From: Angiostrongylus vasorum
Lineage: Eukaryota > Nematoda > Chromadorea > Rhabditida > Metastrongylidae
Assembly: GCA_018806985.1 (NCBI GenBank)
Contig: JADANN010000309.1
Coordinates: 1,178,001 to 1,242,000, forward strand
DNA length: 64,000 bases
Reading direction: 5' to 3'
Shown here: piece by piece, positions 55,901 to 64,000 of the stretch
How the letters are laid out: each line of letters opens with the position of its first letter
How positions within the stretch are numbered: position 1 is the first letter of the stretch
The notes under the pieces: model-generated
Database searches by the model: none
Told to the model about the DNA's origin: nothing
The model's input: only the letters and a program-made list of their open reading frames with translations
Translations under genes and position numbers: made by a program

Positions 55901-58900
55901 TCTCCTTCGTGTTTTATAAGGAGTTCGAATATGGCTTGCATTGCGGAGTCATTCTACACGTTTGTATAAAGGGCGGTCACGTCGAAAGACTCCATCATGT
56001 ACGCGCTGTTGGGCTGCGCAGTACGTAGACGATCCAGAAACATCTGAATATTTGTAAAATGGACTGGAATGTGTTTCAACAACTGGGTAAATATTAGGGT
56101 TAAAAACCATGTTATCCTATCCGTTGGCCCGTCTACACAGCTAATGATAGGTCTAGCCTTAAACAATGATGCATCGGTAGACGCGAGATCATCGCTGGAT
56201 ACTTGCTTATGAGTTTTTATAAGCAAGTACAAGACGGGACATATTGGTAAGTCAAGTTCTAGTTGAGAGATAACTGATGGTTTTAAACCAGCAGCCCTTG
56301 CCATTTTGACCCATTGGTGGTTCAATTTTCGATATTTACTTTGAACTCCTCAGATGATGGGCGATGAAGTGAAGCATCTTCAAGATGCTTTTTCGTTATC
56401 TAAACATCTACCTGATGGGGAATTACGACAAACTCTTCACCCTTATCACTAACGGATAGTCTTGTGTTTTTCAATCTTATCAGCTCTCGTACCTCTCGCA
56501 TACCACGTTTTTGCACATCAGTGAGGTTGGAGCTGTATCTTTTTCGCGCGATAGTGATTAAGGACTTTGAAAGTTTCATTCGTAAACACTCGAAATTTAA
56601 CATCAACTTCATTCCTGGGCTCTTGCTGTCTAAAGAACGGCTGAGGAAATGGTGCTATTGGTAGGGGCCCCTCACTTGGTGTTGTTCGCACCTATATTAC
56701 CCGAGAGAAACCGAAAGAAAACTGGCTTCCATTCCTGAACGTCCAAATTAACCCATCAGAAAATGGCTACATTACAACGTGGTATCGAAAGCCAAGTAGT
56801 AAAAACATCTTGGTTCATTACCTCTCCTCTCACCCCTCTCACACGAAAAGGGCGCTTGTAAGAAACATGTTTCGAACAGCAACCAACGTGTGCACGGGAA
56901 GAGAGCTGAGAGAGGGAGTCCCGGAGCTTGACACGGCAAATAGCCATTTCTAATGGCTACGAGACTGTAGCTCGTGATAGGTGTAGGGAAAATCCTAGCC
57001 CCTTAATGACAACTCTAGCGATAGAAGGGTCCCGTTTATCCTACCCTTCATCTCAAATGATGTAGGTGCAGCTATAAAACGCTGCTTAAGAAGGGCGGAT
57101 CTTGAGGATTCGGTAAGCGTAGTTAGAAATACCACCAAGTACTCTTAGGCGCCAGCTAGTTCGTAACCGCCTATATGACCGTCTGTGTGCAACGCAAAAC
57201 AAGAGCTCGGGTACAGTCTATCTGATCTCCTGTAAGGCGTGCGGAGACGAATACATTGGCGAAACGGGTAGACCACTCTGTGTCCGCATAAAAGAACACC
57301 TAGTCGGTAAACGTAAACCAAATGCCCCACTAGGCACGCATGGGACCCAGAGACATAACGCGGAGGACTTTGAAGTACAGGTCACGATCCTCGCACGGTA
57401 ATCGCGAACACAAGCGCATAAAACTCTCGAGGCGTTCTGGATCAATTCCAGAAAAACGAAAATGGACCGCAAGGAAGAACGCCTCGTTATCACGCGTGAT
57501 ATTGGGCAATATATAAGCCTATTATTCTGGTGAGAGGGGCAAATTACGCTTCCATGTGAATCCTGTGTGGTTGGTCTCCACGCGACGTACTCAGTGGAAG
57601 ACTCACAGAAAGCGGTAAGTGTGCAAAGAAGCTATTTTGTGTTCAATGTGATTGAAATCTAGATTTAGCGTTTTCTCTGTTTGGTTATGGAAGTATTTGA
57701 CCGAATAGATTGCTGTCAACTTGACCTTTCCAGGCTCTGAGGAAGGCGAAAACCGCCGAAACGTCAGCTTGTTCGTGAATAAAGAACAAAAAATAGCACC
57801 TCGTGTTTGCGCAACAAGAGTACGAACAATTACTTGATCAATGCCGAGGTTAATAGAAAGTCGGACGTGGGGTTCCTCCTTGTGTTTATTACCACTTTTC
57901 CAAATCCGTTCCGCAGCAAATTTGAAATATCAGAGGCTTGGGAAGCGTAGTAGTTACAGGTAACGTGAAATACAAGCGGAATTGATGGTACAACGTCGTA
58001 TTGAGCCATCAAGGTCCCCAATACTTCCAGTTGGGAGCGTGCGAGAGGAGCTCCGTAAAAACTAACGGTTGCTTATGGTGAAGCTCTGGGAACGACTTGA
58101 CAGAGCTGCCAAAGAATCCAAAGCTAATCTACTTGGTCAGTATTGAAAGAAATTCCTGAAGAAGCAAAATTCCTCAACTAAGCACAAAATTCGTGCACAA
58201 ATTTGAGTAAGTTCGTGGACGATGGCTGCCAAATTGAGTTCGAGAATAAATAGATGAGCAGACCTGCGGTAAGAAATCCACCCTCACCGGAACATTGAAG
58301 ATTATCGAGAATCGAATTTTTTCGATTCCGATAGGAGTTAACCCACTTTTACGAGGTTGAAGTTTAATGTAAAATCTATGGGACAGTTCCTTTAGAGCTT
58401 TCTTAACAAGTCTGGATTTTTGTGTTCATCGAAGTGAATTACTTAGTCTTCAGCAACTTTCCGTCCCAAAAATTTTACAGCATTGCTGATTTTTTCCCTT
58501 CCCTTTATTTTTAAGATTTATTTTCCTTTATGTGTTTATCATGTCGTTATCATATCCTTTGTTTCACTTTAACGGTAGTGGTTTTCCATGCTTTGTTATG
58601 TTGTTAGAAAATGAAAGCACGGAGCAAAATTACCGGCCGTTAAAAGGGTTCTACGAAATATTTACATTTCTCCCTACGTTTCCTTTTAAATTTTGTTGAG
58701 GTTAGGAAAACACTGTACAGTACTTCCCTATCTCCGTTATCACTGTGGGATCATAACTTTATCACTTATCTCCTACCATTCGCTTCTAGGCACTACAAGC
58801 CATTTCTCCTCAATGGTGGATGACCTATCCACCTGAGACTTTGCCACTGCTTAGAAGTAGTGGAAATCTAGCTAACAATGTGAGAATAACGATACAAACG

Positions 58901-61900
58901 TTTTTTCTTACAGTGTACTAACAGGAATGAGAATGTCTCAAAGTAGGATTTCTTAACATAAAAAACTGCTTGTTTAGGGTTTCTTTGCTCTTGATTTCGA
59001 GCTGGAGTTGTGAACTTTTGTCTGTTGACATTGTAAGAACATTTTTCTGAGAGTGCATATCTGTTTGCCCGCCGCTTATCAACACCGCTGTGAAAAACTT
59101 CGAACCACTACGTCGAAATCACAGGATGCTTCCACTAACCTGCGAGCACTCAGTAATGCATTATTCCACGCTCATCTCCTTACAGTTTACAAAGCCAGTT
59201 ACGGTTTCTAATCACTCGACCATTAAATAAACGTACTGAATCCAGAACTTTGCTAGGGTTCGCTTTCTTCAGAACCGAACCGTGTTGGTGTGGGTGGGAC
59301 CTCCTGGGTGTTGTTCACGTGAGATGAATTTCGATGGTATTCGTTAAGTGTCGGTGGAATGTTGTTGGATCCAACCACTCATATTCGGCCATATCTAAGC
59401 AATGGGCTAGAAATTGCCTAACAAATGGGGAAGATTGCTATGGAGCAAAATGTTTTCAATTTAGCTATTTGCTTGATCGGTACGGATTGCGAATGTCGAT
59501 TCTGATGGGCGCGACGGGTAACGCCGTCGGGGCGTGGATTAGAATGTTGTCCGCCCATCCAGGTGAGCAAAATCTTCTTTTCTTCTTTTTTCAATGGCTG
59601 AAGATTACAGGAAAAATTTTTTACGTACATCAAAGGAGATATAGGAGGTGTGGTTATATCGTATTAAAAAATTCTATGGGAAAAAAAAGATATCCTTGTT
59701 CGAACACAACTTTATTTAAGCAGAGAGCGCTCATTCTATTCATGTCTTCACAACTCTTTTTCATTTATCCATTCATCCTACTTGTTCTCCTTCCAATTCT
59801 TCTCTTTCACTCTTCCTTCGAATGTGTAGGCCCACAAATGGTGTTTTGGAAACGGTTTCTTCCATCGGAATATTTGGCTGTTTTTTTGAAAATGATTTAA
59901 AACTGAAAAACCTGTAAACATAATTGATAGAGAAGTGGAAAAAAGCCAAAAAAATCACTTCAGATGGTTTCTGGATTACATTTATCGGTCAGACGATTGT
60001 GGGTTCCTCACAGATGTTCACTCTTGGGGTCCCTCCCCGGCTGGCAGCGGTTTGGTTCGGCCCGGATGAGGTGTCCACAGCCTGTGCTGCAGGAGTGTTC
60101 GGTAACCAGGTGAGTTCTCTATGTTAGGAAATATAAAATGTAATAACTTGATTCCTGCTCTTTTACTTGCCAGTGATACAAGTCGGAGTAATTGCTCCCT
60201 AGGAAGCTGGTGTATTTCAATAACTATTTCGTTCTCCCTAACGACTCCACTGAAGCTCTGTGAAATCTATGAGTGATTCCGTTATTTTCAATTACCCACC
60301 TCATCTCATACTATTTCTGGAAGCAGAGGCAGTTACGCGAAAAAAAGATAGGGGATAGGTAGAAGAAAACCGCTACTGACATTTTTGACTGTCGCTCTAG
60401 TAACAGTAAGACAATGTCTACTATCCTGACAATGCAGATGGTAGCCCTTTTTTGGAATTTTTGCTTTTTTCAGTTGGGAATTGCTGTTGGGTTTCTGGTC
60501 CCACCAATTTTGGTGCAAAACGGAACAGTGGACGAGGTGGCGAATGATCTCAGGACTTTATTCCTCTGCTCTGCTACGCTGAATACGGCCGTTCTCACTG
60601 TTATCATATTTTGTGGGCTATTTTCTCCTTCTTGCTTACCCATTTAGATAATTGATCTAGTTAACGGTTCATACGGATAGCATTTCAAACCAGTAAATCA
60701 ATGACCATATTGTACTGTTGAAGCATGTCGTATCCAGTAGCATAGATTGATTCCTAAATTGATTATACTACAACTAACGTTTTCGTCCTTTCAGTCTTCT
60801 CGACGCGACCGCCCACTCCACCAAGTCTGGCGCAGATCACCGCACAAGAAGAGAAAGCACTTGGTCCTAATTTCTGGAAGACGCTGCTAAGCCTCATGAC
60901 GAGCAAGGATTTCTTACTTCTATTCATTACTTATGGTAAGTTTAAACCCACGTAATTTTTCTGGATACGAGCTAAACTAAGGCTTATGTGCAATTAAGTA
61001 GAGATCATTCTTGCGAAAGCTCTAAAAGCAGTTAATTCTCAAAAGCTTTGTGGAAAGACTCTGCACAGCAGTACAGTACCCGGAACCTTTCATAGCTATT
61101 TTTTGCTACATGTAGTTTCCGTTCTGTACTTCTTGCAACACTAAGCTCAACCGGACCACGTATTTCCGCAACAGCGTAACTTCTAAATTTCGAAGTGTTC
61201 AAGCTTTTCTCTTCAAGCAAGAAGACATGCCAATTGCCTTATGATTCTTATGACTGTGCTAGTCGTTTCTCATCTATTAATCTGCCATCTTGTTCAGAAA
61301 TGGCAGTTATAGTCGAATAAACACCTGTAAAAGTTGTTAGAAGTACGCCAGCGATAATGACATGAACAGAACACTCGATTTGCTACGGCGTTGTTCCAAT
61401 GCAGACAATGTTTTTCTTTTTCTAGAGTGAAACGCAATCCTATAGGGTTTCCTTGTGAAGTTGCAGTTAACACAGAAAAATGGCAAACACAACTGGTTTC
61501 AAAAAATGCTAGAACATGTTGTTTTTCAACAATTAACATAGAAATGGACACTTCTGTCCTACTTGTTAGAGGTGTCGATAATCGACGGAAGAAAACTACA
61601 TAAAGAGTTGCTATCATCGAAAGTGATAGAGACGGAGACAGACAGGCAGACATAGGAGGAGAGATACCATTTTAAAAGAGATCACTAGGTGCTGATCGAA
61701 ATAGGCCAAGGTGAGTAGTGAGCTACGAAACGTACAGCATGTTCTTCTCTTGAGAGCATGGAAACTAGAAAATTGATCTGAATTCGATGGTTGATGTAAT
61801 GTTCATCTCAATATGAATTCGTCGTTTTCTCTCTCAGCAATCGCGAGGTTGTCAAACAGCATACGTTTACTTCCATACAATAACACACATACAACACAAT

Positions 61901-63278
61901 CATAGCTGACGTTTCGGCAGAACCGCCTTCTTCAGAGTCTGGAAGGGTACACTAGCACGCCGCTTACTAGGTCAAACGCTTCAACAGCACAAACAGAACG
62001 ATAAAAACCTGCACGATAATTACAAGATCTACGGCTTCTCGAAAAACCCACCTCTTTTTTTCACCTGTCTTCCAGCGAGGAAGAACAGTCGCTCAGAGTC
62101 GCATATGGTTGACGACTGCACCTCCCCACATCAACGATCGATACGAAGGTACGGGGAGAGATCACGCTTTGAAACATTTTTCTTACAAGCGCCTTCTTTG
62201 TGTGTGAAGGGTGGGAAGAGAGGGAATGAACCAGAATATTTTTTGTTACTTTGTTTTTGGTGCCATTTTGTCATGTGACCGCTACTTGATAGGTTTATTT
62301 GAACGTTTAGAAACGGAAGCCAGTTTTCTCTCAGTTTCTCCCGGGTGAACTTAATGTACTGAGACTGCTCGTTCGATAATTCAAAGCATTTGTCCATCTC
62401 TTCTTGCGTAGAGAAGATGAGAAAACAATCATCTATGTACCTGCAGTAGAGTAGCGGCCGATGCACCAAGAAAATTTAGAGTCACCTTACTTGGGGGGCA
62501 TGACAATACAGGAGAGTGCGCGCTCGGTATTAGAATTGGGTCCAAGCTTTTCACCATCACAGCCCATTTCTAAAACAACTGTGCGTAGGATAGCATGCAA
62601 CCTCTATGAGCTTCAAGATCGACTCCGATATCAGGCTAAACAAGGGACATCAAATAGAGTTGAAAATCAAGGGGCAGCGGCATTACCACCATCTCCTTTC
62701 TCTAAAACGTTTTTTAGACAACAGGACCCTAACGACGGAATTGACATAAAATTCCGCATGTTTTCGGACGGCGTTCTCAAGACCCTTAATGATTACCGCG
62801 ATAGAAGGTTTATCTCTAACCTCACAGCCGCACAAAAATGTGGCTTGTGAGAAATTAGAGAATTGATAAACTCGATAACAATAAGATTGTTTGTTAGTGA
62901 TAAGGGAGGGAGGAGAGTTCGTAGTTCTTGCTCGCCAGCTGGATGTTGAGATAACGGAGCAACACCTGAGTGATGTTACATAATCCAGTGCCGAGGTTAA
63001 TAGTAAGTCAATCCTGGGTTCACTCTCAATAGTTGTCAGAAGACATAAAACGGTGAACAGCTCATATGCCATATCCAGCTTATCTCTTCAGTCCTTTCTC
63101 GTTCAGGAATCAATACCGGCGTGTTCTACGCGGTGTCCACGTTGTTGGCGCAGATGGTCCTGCCGTACTACCCTACCGAATCGGTGGCGATCGGCCAGAT
63201 AGGCGTCGTGATCGTCGTCGCCGGCATGCTGGGCTCCGTTCTCGGCGGTTTCTTGCTTGACAAGTTCAAGCGGTTCAA
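52983..63278 (+). CDS. FLVCR: FLVCR-family major facilitator transporter, 3' end outside window
   Basis: Membrane carrier of the SLC49 family, whose animal members transport choline and ethanolamine and have been linked to heme. Seven exons agree in phase: 52983-53125, 54560-54628, 59465-59562, 59964-60109, 60474-60612, 60795-60935 and 63107-63278. About 302 aa are visible (about 341 with the tentative upstream exon), reaching transmembrane segment 8 and ending at a GTATGT donor; roughly the last third lies past the window. Landmarks: YKRRW before TM1 (SASNGAQWIIYS), the MFS loop motif LLDRYGLR after TM2, VPPRLAAVWFGPDEVSTAC and GVFGNQ around TM4-5, GFLVPPILV in TM5, GINTGVFYAVSTL in TM7 and LLDKFKRFK after TM8. 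The Trp of the TM1 QW pair, implicated in choline binding in mammals, is kept. Substrate is not predictable here. Introns 2 and 6 each hold a PLE. Confidence 0.88.
53390..53980 (+). CDS. Unexplained 196-codon open frame in a transporter intron
   Basis: An uninterrupted frame of 196 codons lies in FLVCR intron 1, on the same strand as the gene. I recognise no domain in it. It is rich in basic residues and has several cysteines (GIRGYCRECVERA, GKNCCPLESACW). It has no match to the SINE, RTE or PLE remnants in this window. A short inverted repeat (GTCTTCCTGGTGAA near 53869 and its complement near 54212) lies partly inside and partly after it, which may point to an unknown mobile element. A chance open frame is also quite possible. 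Confidence 0.2.
   Translation: MQTNVQTRRRFFRNMLLKVEFFGLVLIQHLHSTSYLMSLKSVVKVLCAFTFAEKKMYRIQYVSATMNIYVRVGIRGYCRECVERAIVVNGAIGSRGLTIHRVLSTHVVKIRFNTTSNQSNWKLSVSSQCTDKGTFFSNRSVQGKNCCPLESACWLVRVLRLPGEFHVVTVTSGAQRKPQKTWKGGQTKGELFVASP
54903..54941 (-). ncRNA. Minimal hammerhead ribozyme-like motif
   Basis: Exact reverse complement, base for base over 39 nt, of the motif at 57732-57770. It lies at the outer end of the left inverted arm of PLE-2, again downstream of and in the same sense as a GIY-YIG coding region. Identity here contrasts with the many differences elsewhere in the arms. Confidence 0.65.
55342..56660 (-). pseudogene. PLE polyprotein remnant: reverse transcriptase and GIY-YIG endonuclease
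   Basis: Read on the minus strand, the pieces are in order. 56400-56612 is an N-terminal region (ITIARKRYSSNLTDVQK). 55954-56325 holds fingers and palm motifs (FKARPIISCVDG, SFDVTALYTNV). 55342-55941 holds the palm catalytic motif CRYTDDCF, followed directly by a GIY-YIG domain (GTVYLISC, then EYIGETGRPL). Telomerase-like reverse transcriptase joined to a C-terminal GIY-YIG is the hallmark of canonical Penelope elements. The segment that normally links the two, present in the plus copy, is deleted here, and the frame breaks several times. Confidence 0.85.
56690..57480 (+). pseudogene. Second PLE copy: connector and GIY-YIG fragment
   Basis: Opposite-strand partner of the 55.3-56.7 kb copy. 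It encodes ENWLPFLNVQIN, TTWYRKPSSKN and a region rich in His and Ser (SSHPSHTKRALVRNMF), then the endonuclease (SSGTVYLISCKACGDEYIGE) and its tail (EAFWINSRKTKMDR). About 37 nt between LCATQN and SSGTVYL are missing compared with the inverted arm, and stops interrupt the connector. Confidence 0.75.
57732..57770 (+). ncRNA. Minimal hammerhead ribozyme-like motif
   Basis: Core CTGAGGA at 57737-57743, a stem II hairpin (GGCG 57745-57748 with CGCC 57754-57757, loop AAAAC), GAAA at 57758-57761, then CGTC with the predicted cut after C57765. Stem I pairs AGGCT 57732-57736 with AGCTT 57766-57770, four Watson-Crick pairs and one G-U. Helix III is almost absent and there is one extra A before stem II. 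A near-absent helix III is what was described for the minimal hammerheads of metazoan PLEs, thought to act as dimers. The motif is on the coding strand, just past the element's endonuclease. Confidence 0.65.
57840..59460. other. Rest of transporter intron 2
   Basis: Begins just outside the right arm of PLE-2. Near 57842 and again near 62990 a shared piece (GCCGAGGTTAATAG, then AAGTC) hints at further PLE-related sequence. Beyond that I see nothing. Confidence 0.4.
61850..62990. mobile_element. Penelope-like element, truncated head-to-head pair (PLE-3)
   Basis: In FLVCR intron 6. The minus half (about 61.85-62.47 kb) has a hammerhead-like motif at its outer end and a reverse transcriptase fragment at 62131-62469 with CRYIDDCF and ENWLPFLNVQIN. 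The plus half (about 62.47-62.99 kb) begins with an N-terminal PLE region (DGIDIKFRMFSDGVLKTLND, then SNLTAAQK) resembling the minus-strand ITIARKRYSSNLTDVQK part of PLE-2. It is truncated before any catalytic motif. No endonuclease is left in either half. Confidence 0.75.
61903..61940 (-). ncRNA. Minimal hammerhead ribozyme-like motif
   Basis: On the minus strand: CTGAAGA core, a stem II region starting GGCGG and closing with TGCC, GAAA, then CGTC before AGCTATG. Stem I is weaker than in PLE-2 (GACT against AGCT pairs only in part). It lies at the outer end of PLE-3. Confidence 0.55.
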
Positions 63279-63559
63279 GTATGTCGACAGTTTCTAGAGC
63301 AATCCTCACTTTGTTTGTGTTTCGAAGATTAAAAAACTCTGGGTGAGCGCTCTATTACAGCACAATGGGAAACTTCTTCGTCCCACTTAGTAAATTGTGG
63401 CCGTGAATGTGAAATATTGTGATTCCATCGATGGACAAAAAACCACACGTCCGTTGTCGCTGTTGTGACAAACACATAAAAACGGCCGGATTTCATAGGT
63501 CACAGTAATTTCCATGCTTATAAAATGAGCTTCACGTAGTTTTGAATAAAATAAAAAGG

Positions 63560-63832
63560 GTAAAGCTCTGGGCGTTGATCAATCCCTGGGGGATGCGCCA
63601 TGCATTCGACTTCATTAAGCATCGTTTGGAAGTGATTGAATACATATCTGGCCCTTACCATCACTCGCGGTGGCCTGCCAATGTATCGGGCCAGTGTTAA
63701 TATCCTTCCAGACAAGTCTGGTACCAATTTGCCGACCCCAGAAGGATGGAAAGCTTGGTGGGCCATGGGCATGGGGACCGATTCCATGTATGTGCTGCAG
63801 GGCGCCTTCGACCACTGCGCCACACTCGCCCT
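63560..63832 (-). mobile_element. SINE-A in the last visible transporter intron
   Basis: Minus strand, tail GGGCGTTGATCAATCCCTGG at 63571, head ending GCGCCACACTCGCCC near 63832. Antisense to the transporter. Confidence 0.8.
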
Positions 63833-64000
63833 TAGTTTTGAATTTTTTGAAGGCTTTATATTCGTGCGAAACCTGAATCGTCTTTTATCATTGTTGCTAT
63901 CTATTATGTATGTATTTATAAGAGGGCGACATTACCTGCTGTCTGGATCCTAGCACTAGTTTCTCGGTCTGCGAATAGTTTTGATACTTTAGAACTTTGT

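Larger units (their letters stand above)
54842..57831. mobile_element. Penelope-like element, head-to-head inverted pair (PLE-2)
   Basis: Two PLE copies meet head to head near 56.66 kb inside FLVCR intron 2. The minus copy (about 54.84-56.66 kb) keeps an N-terminal part, reverse transcriptase and GIY-YIG endonuclease. The plus copy (about 56.66-57.83 kb) starts inside the region after the reverse transcriptase (ENWLPFLNVQIN) and runs through GIY-YIG to the 3' end. The outer parts, 54842-55602 and 57108-57831, are an imperfect inverted repeat of about 0.7 kb. The right arm lacks some 37 nt in the endonuclease. Each arm ends in the same hammerhead-like motif. Both copies have stops or frameshifts and look dead. 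Confidence 0.85.

Noticed and set aside
59334..59900. 188-codon open frame as a separate gene
   Set aside because: It is transporter exon 3 read through into its introns; only 59465-59562 is coding.

Overview
The window is nuclear DNA of a nematode, most likely a strongylid (hookworm-like, clade V). The genes have many short exons with GT-AG introns. Start codons sit 11-31 nt downstream of pyrimidine-rich AG sites, as expected for spliced-leader trans-splicing. The glutamyl-tRNA synthetase stands alone instead of being fused to prolyl-tRNA synthetase, as in Caenorhabditis elegans. Introns and spacers are full of tRNA-derived SINEs, decayed RTE LINEs and Penelope-like elements (PLEs). The species is inferred from these traits; I could not search a database.

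Four protein genes can be read exon by exon. (1) ears-1, cytosolic glutamyl-tRNA synthetase, lies on the minus strand from 12981 to 2673 in 18 exons. Its C-terminus is a chain of WHEP domains encoded by nearly identical tandem exons, one of which (3182-3392) carries a one-base frameshift. (2) ELP6, an Elongator subunit, lies on the plus strand from 14190 to 20107 in five exons, with a 5 kb intron that holds a PLE. (3) ncbp-1, the 80 kDa nuclear cap-binding subunit, lies on the plus strand from 21374 to 28563 in 15 exons; the exon 6/7 junction is out of phase by one base. (4) A FLVCR-type major facilitator transporter lies on the plus strand from about 52.1 or 53.0 kb to 63278 and runs off the right edge. 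ears-1 and ELP6 are divergent, about 1.2 kb apart, with a TTGACGG repeat cluster close to ears-1.

The 23.5 kb between ncbp-1 and the transporter (28.6-52.1 kb) holds no recognisable host gene. It contains three RTE remnants (29.3-30.3, 35.5-38.2 and 48.9-49.7 kb), three SINE families (here called A, B and C) and long stretches where I see nothing. The left end (1-2.6 kb) holds two SINEs and AT microsatellites.

The most unusual material is the PLE system. Three PLE insertions (14.9-17.1, 54.8-57.8 and 61.9-63.0 kb) each look like two copies joined head to head, with 3' ends pointing outward. Near those ends, and at two further sites, there are nine short motifs resembling the minimal hammerhead ribozymes reported in metazoan PLEs. 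The two best copies are identical over 39 nt and lie in 0.7 kb inverted arms around 54.8-57.8 kb.

Three of the four genes act in gene expression (tRNA charging, tRNA wobble modification through Elongator, cap binding) and the fourth is a nutrient transporter. Nothing in the sequence suggests an operon or shared pathway beyond this housekeeping character.
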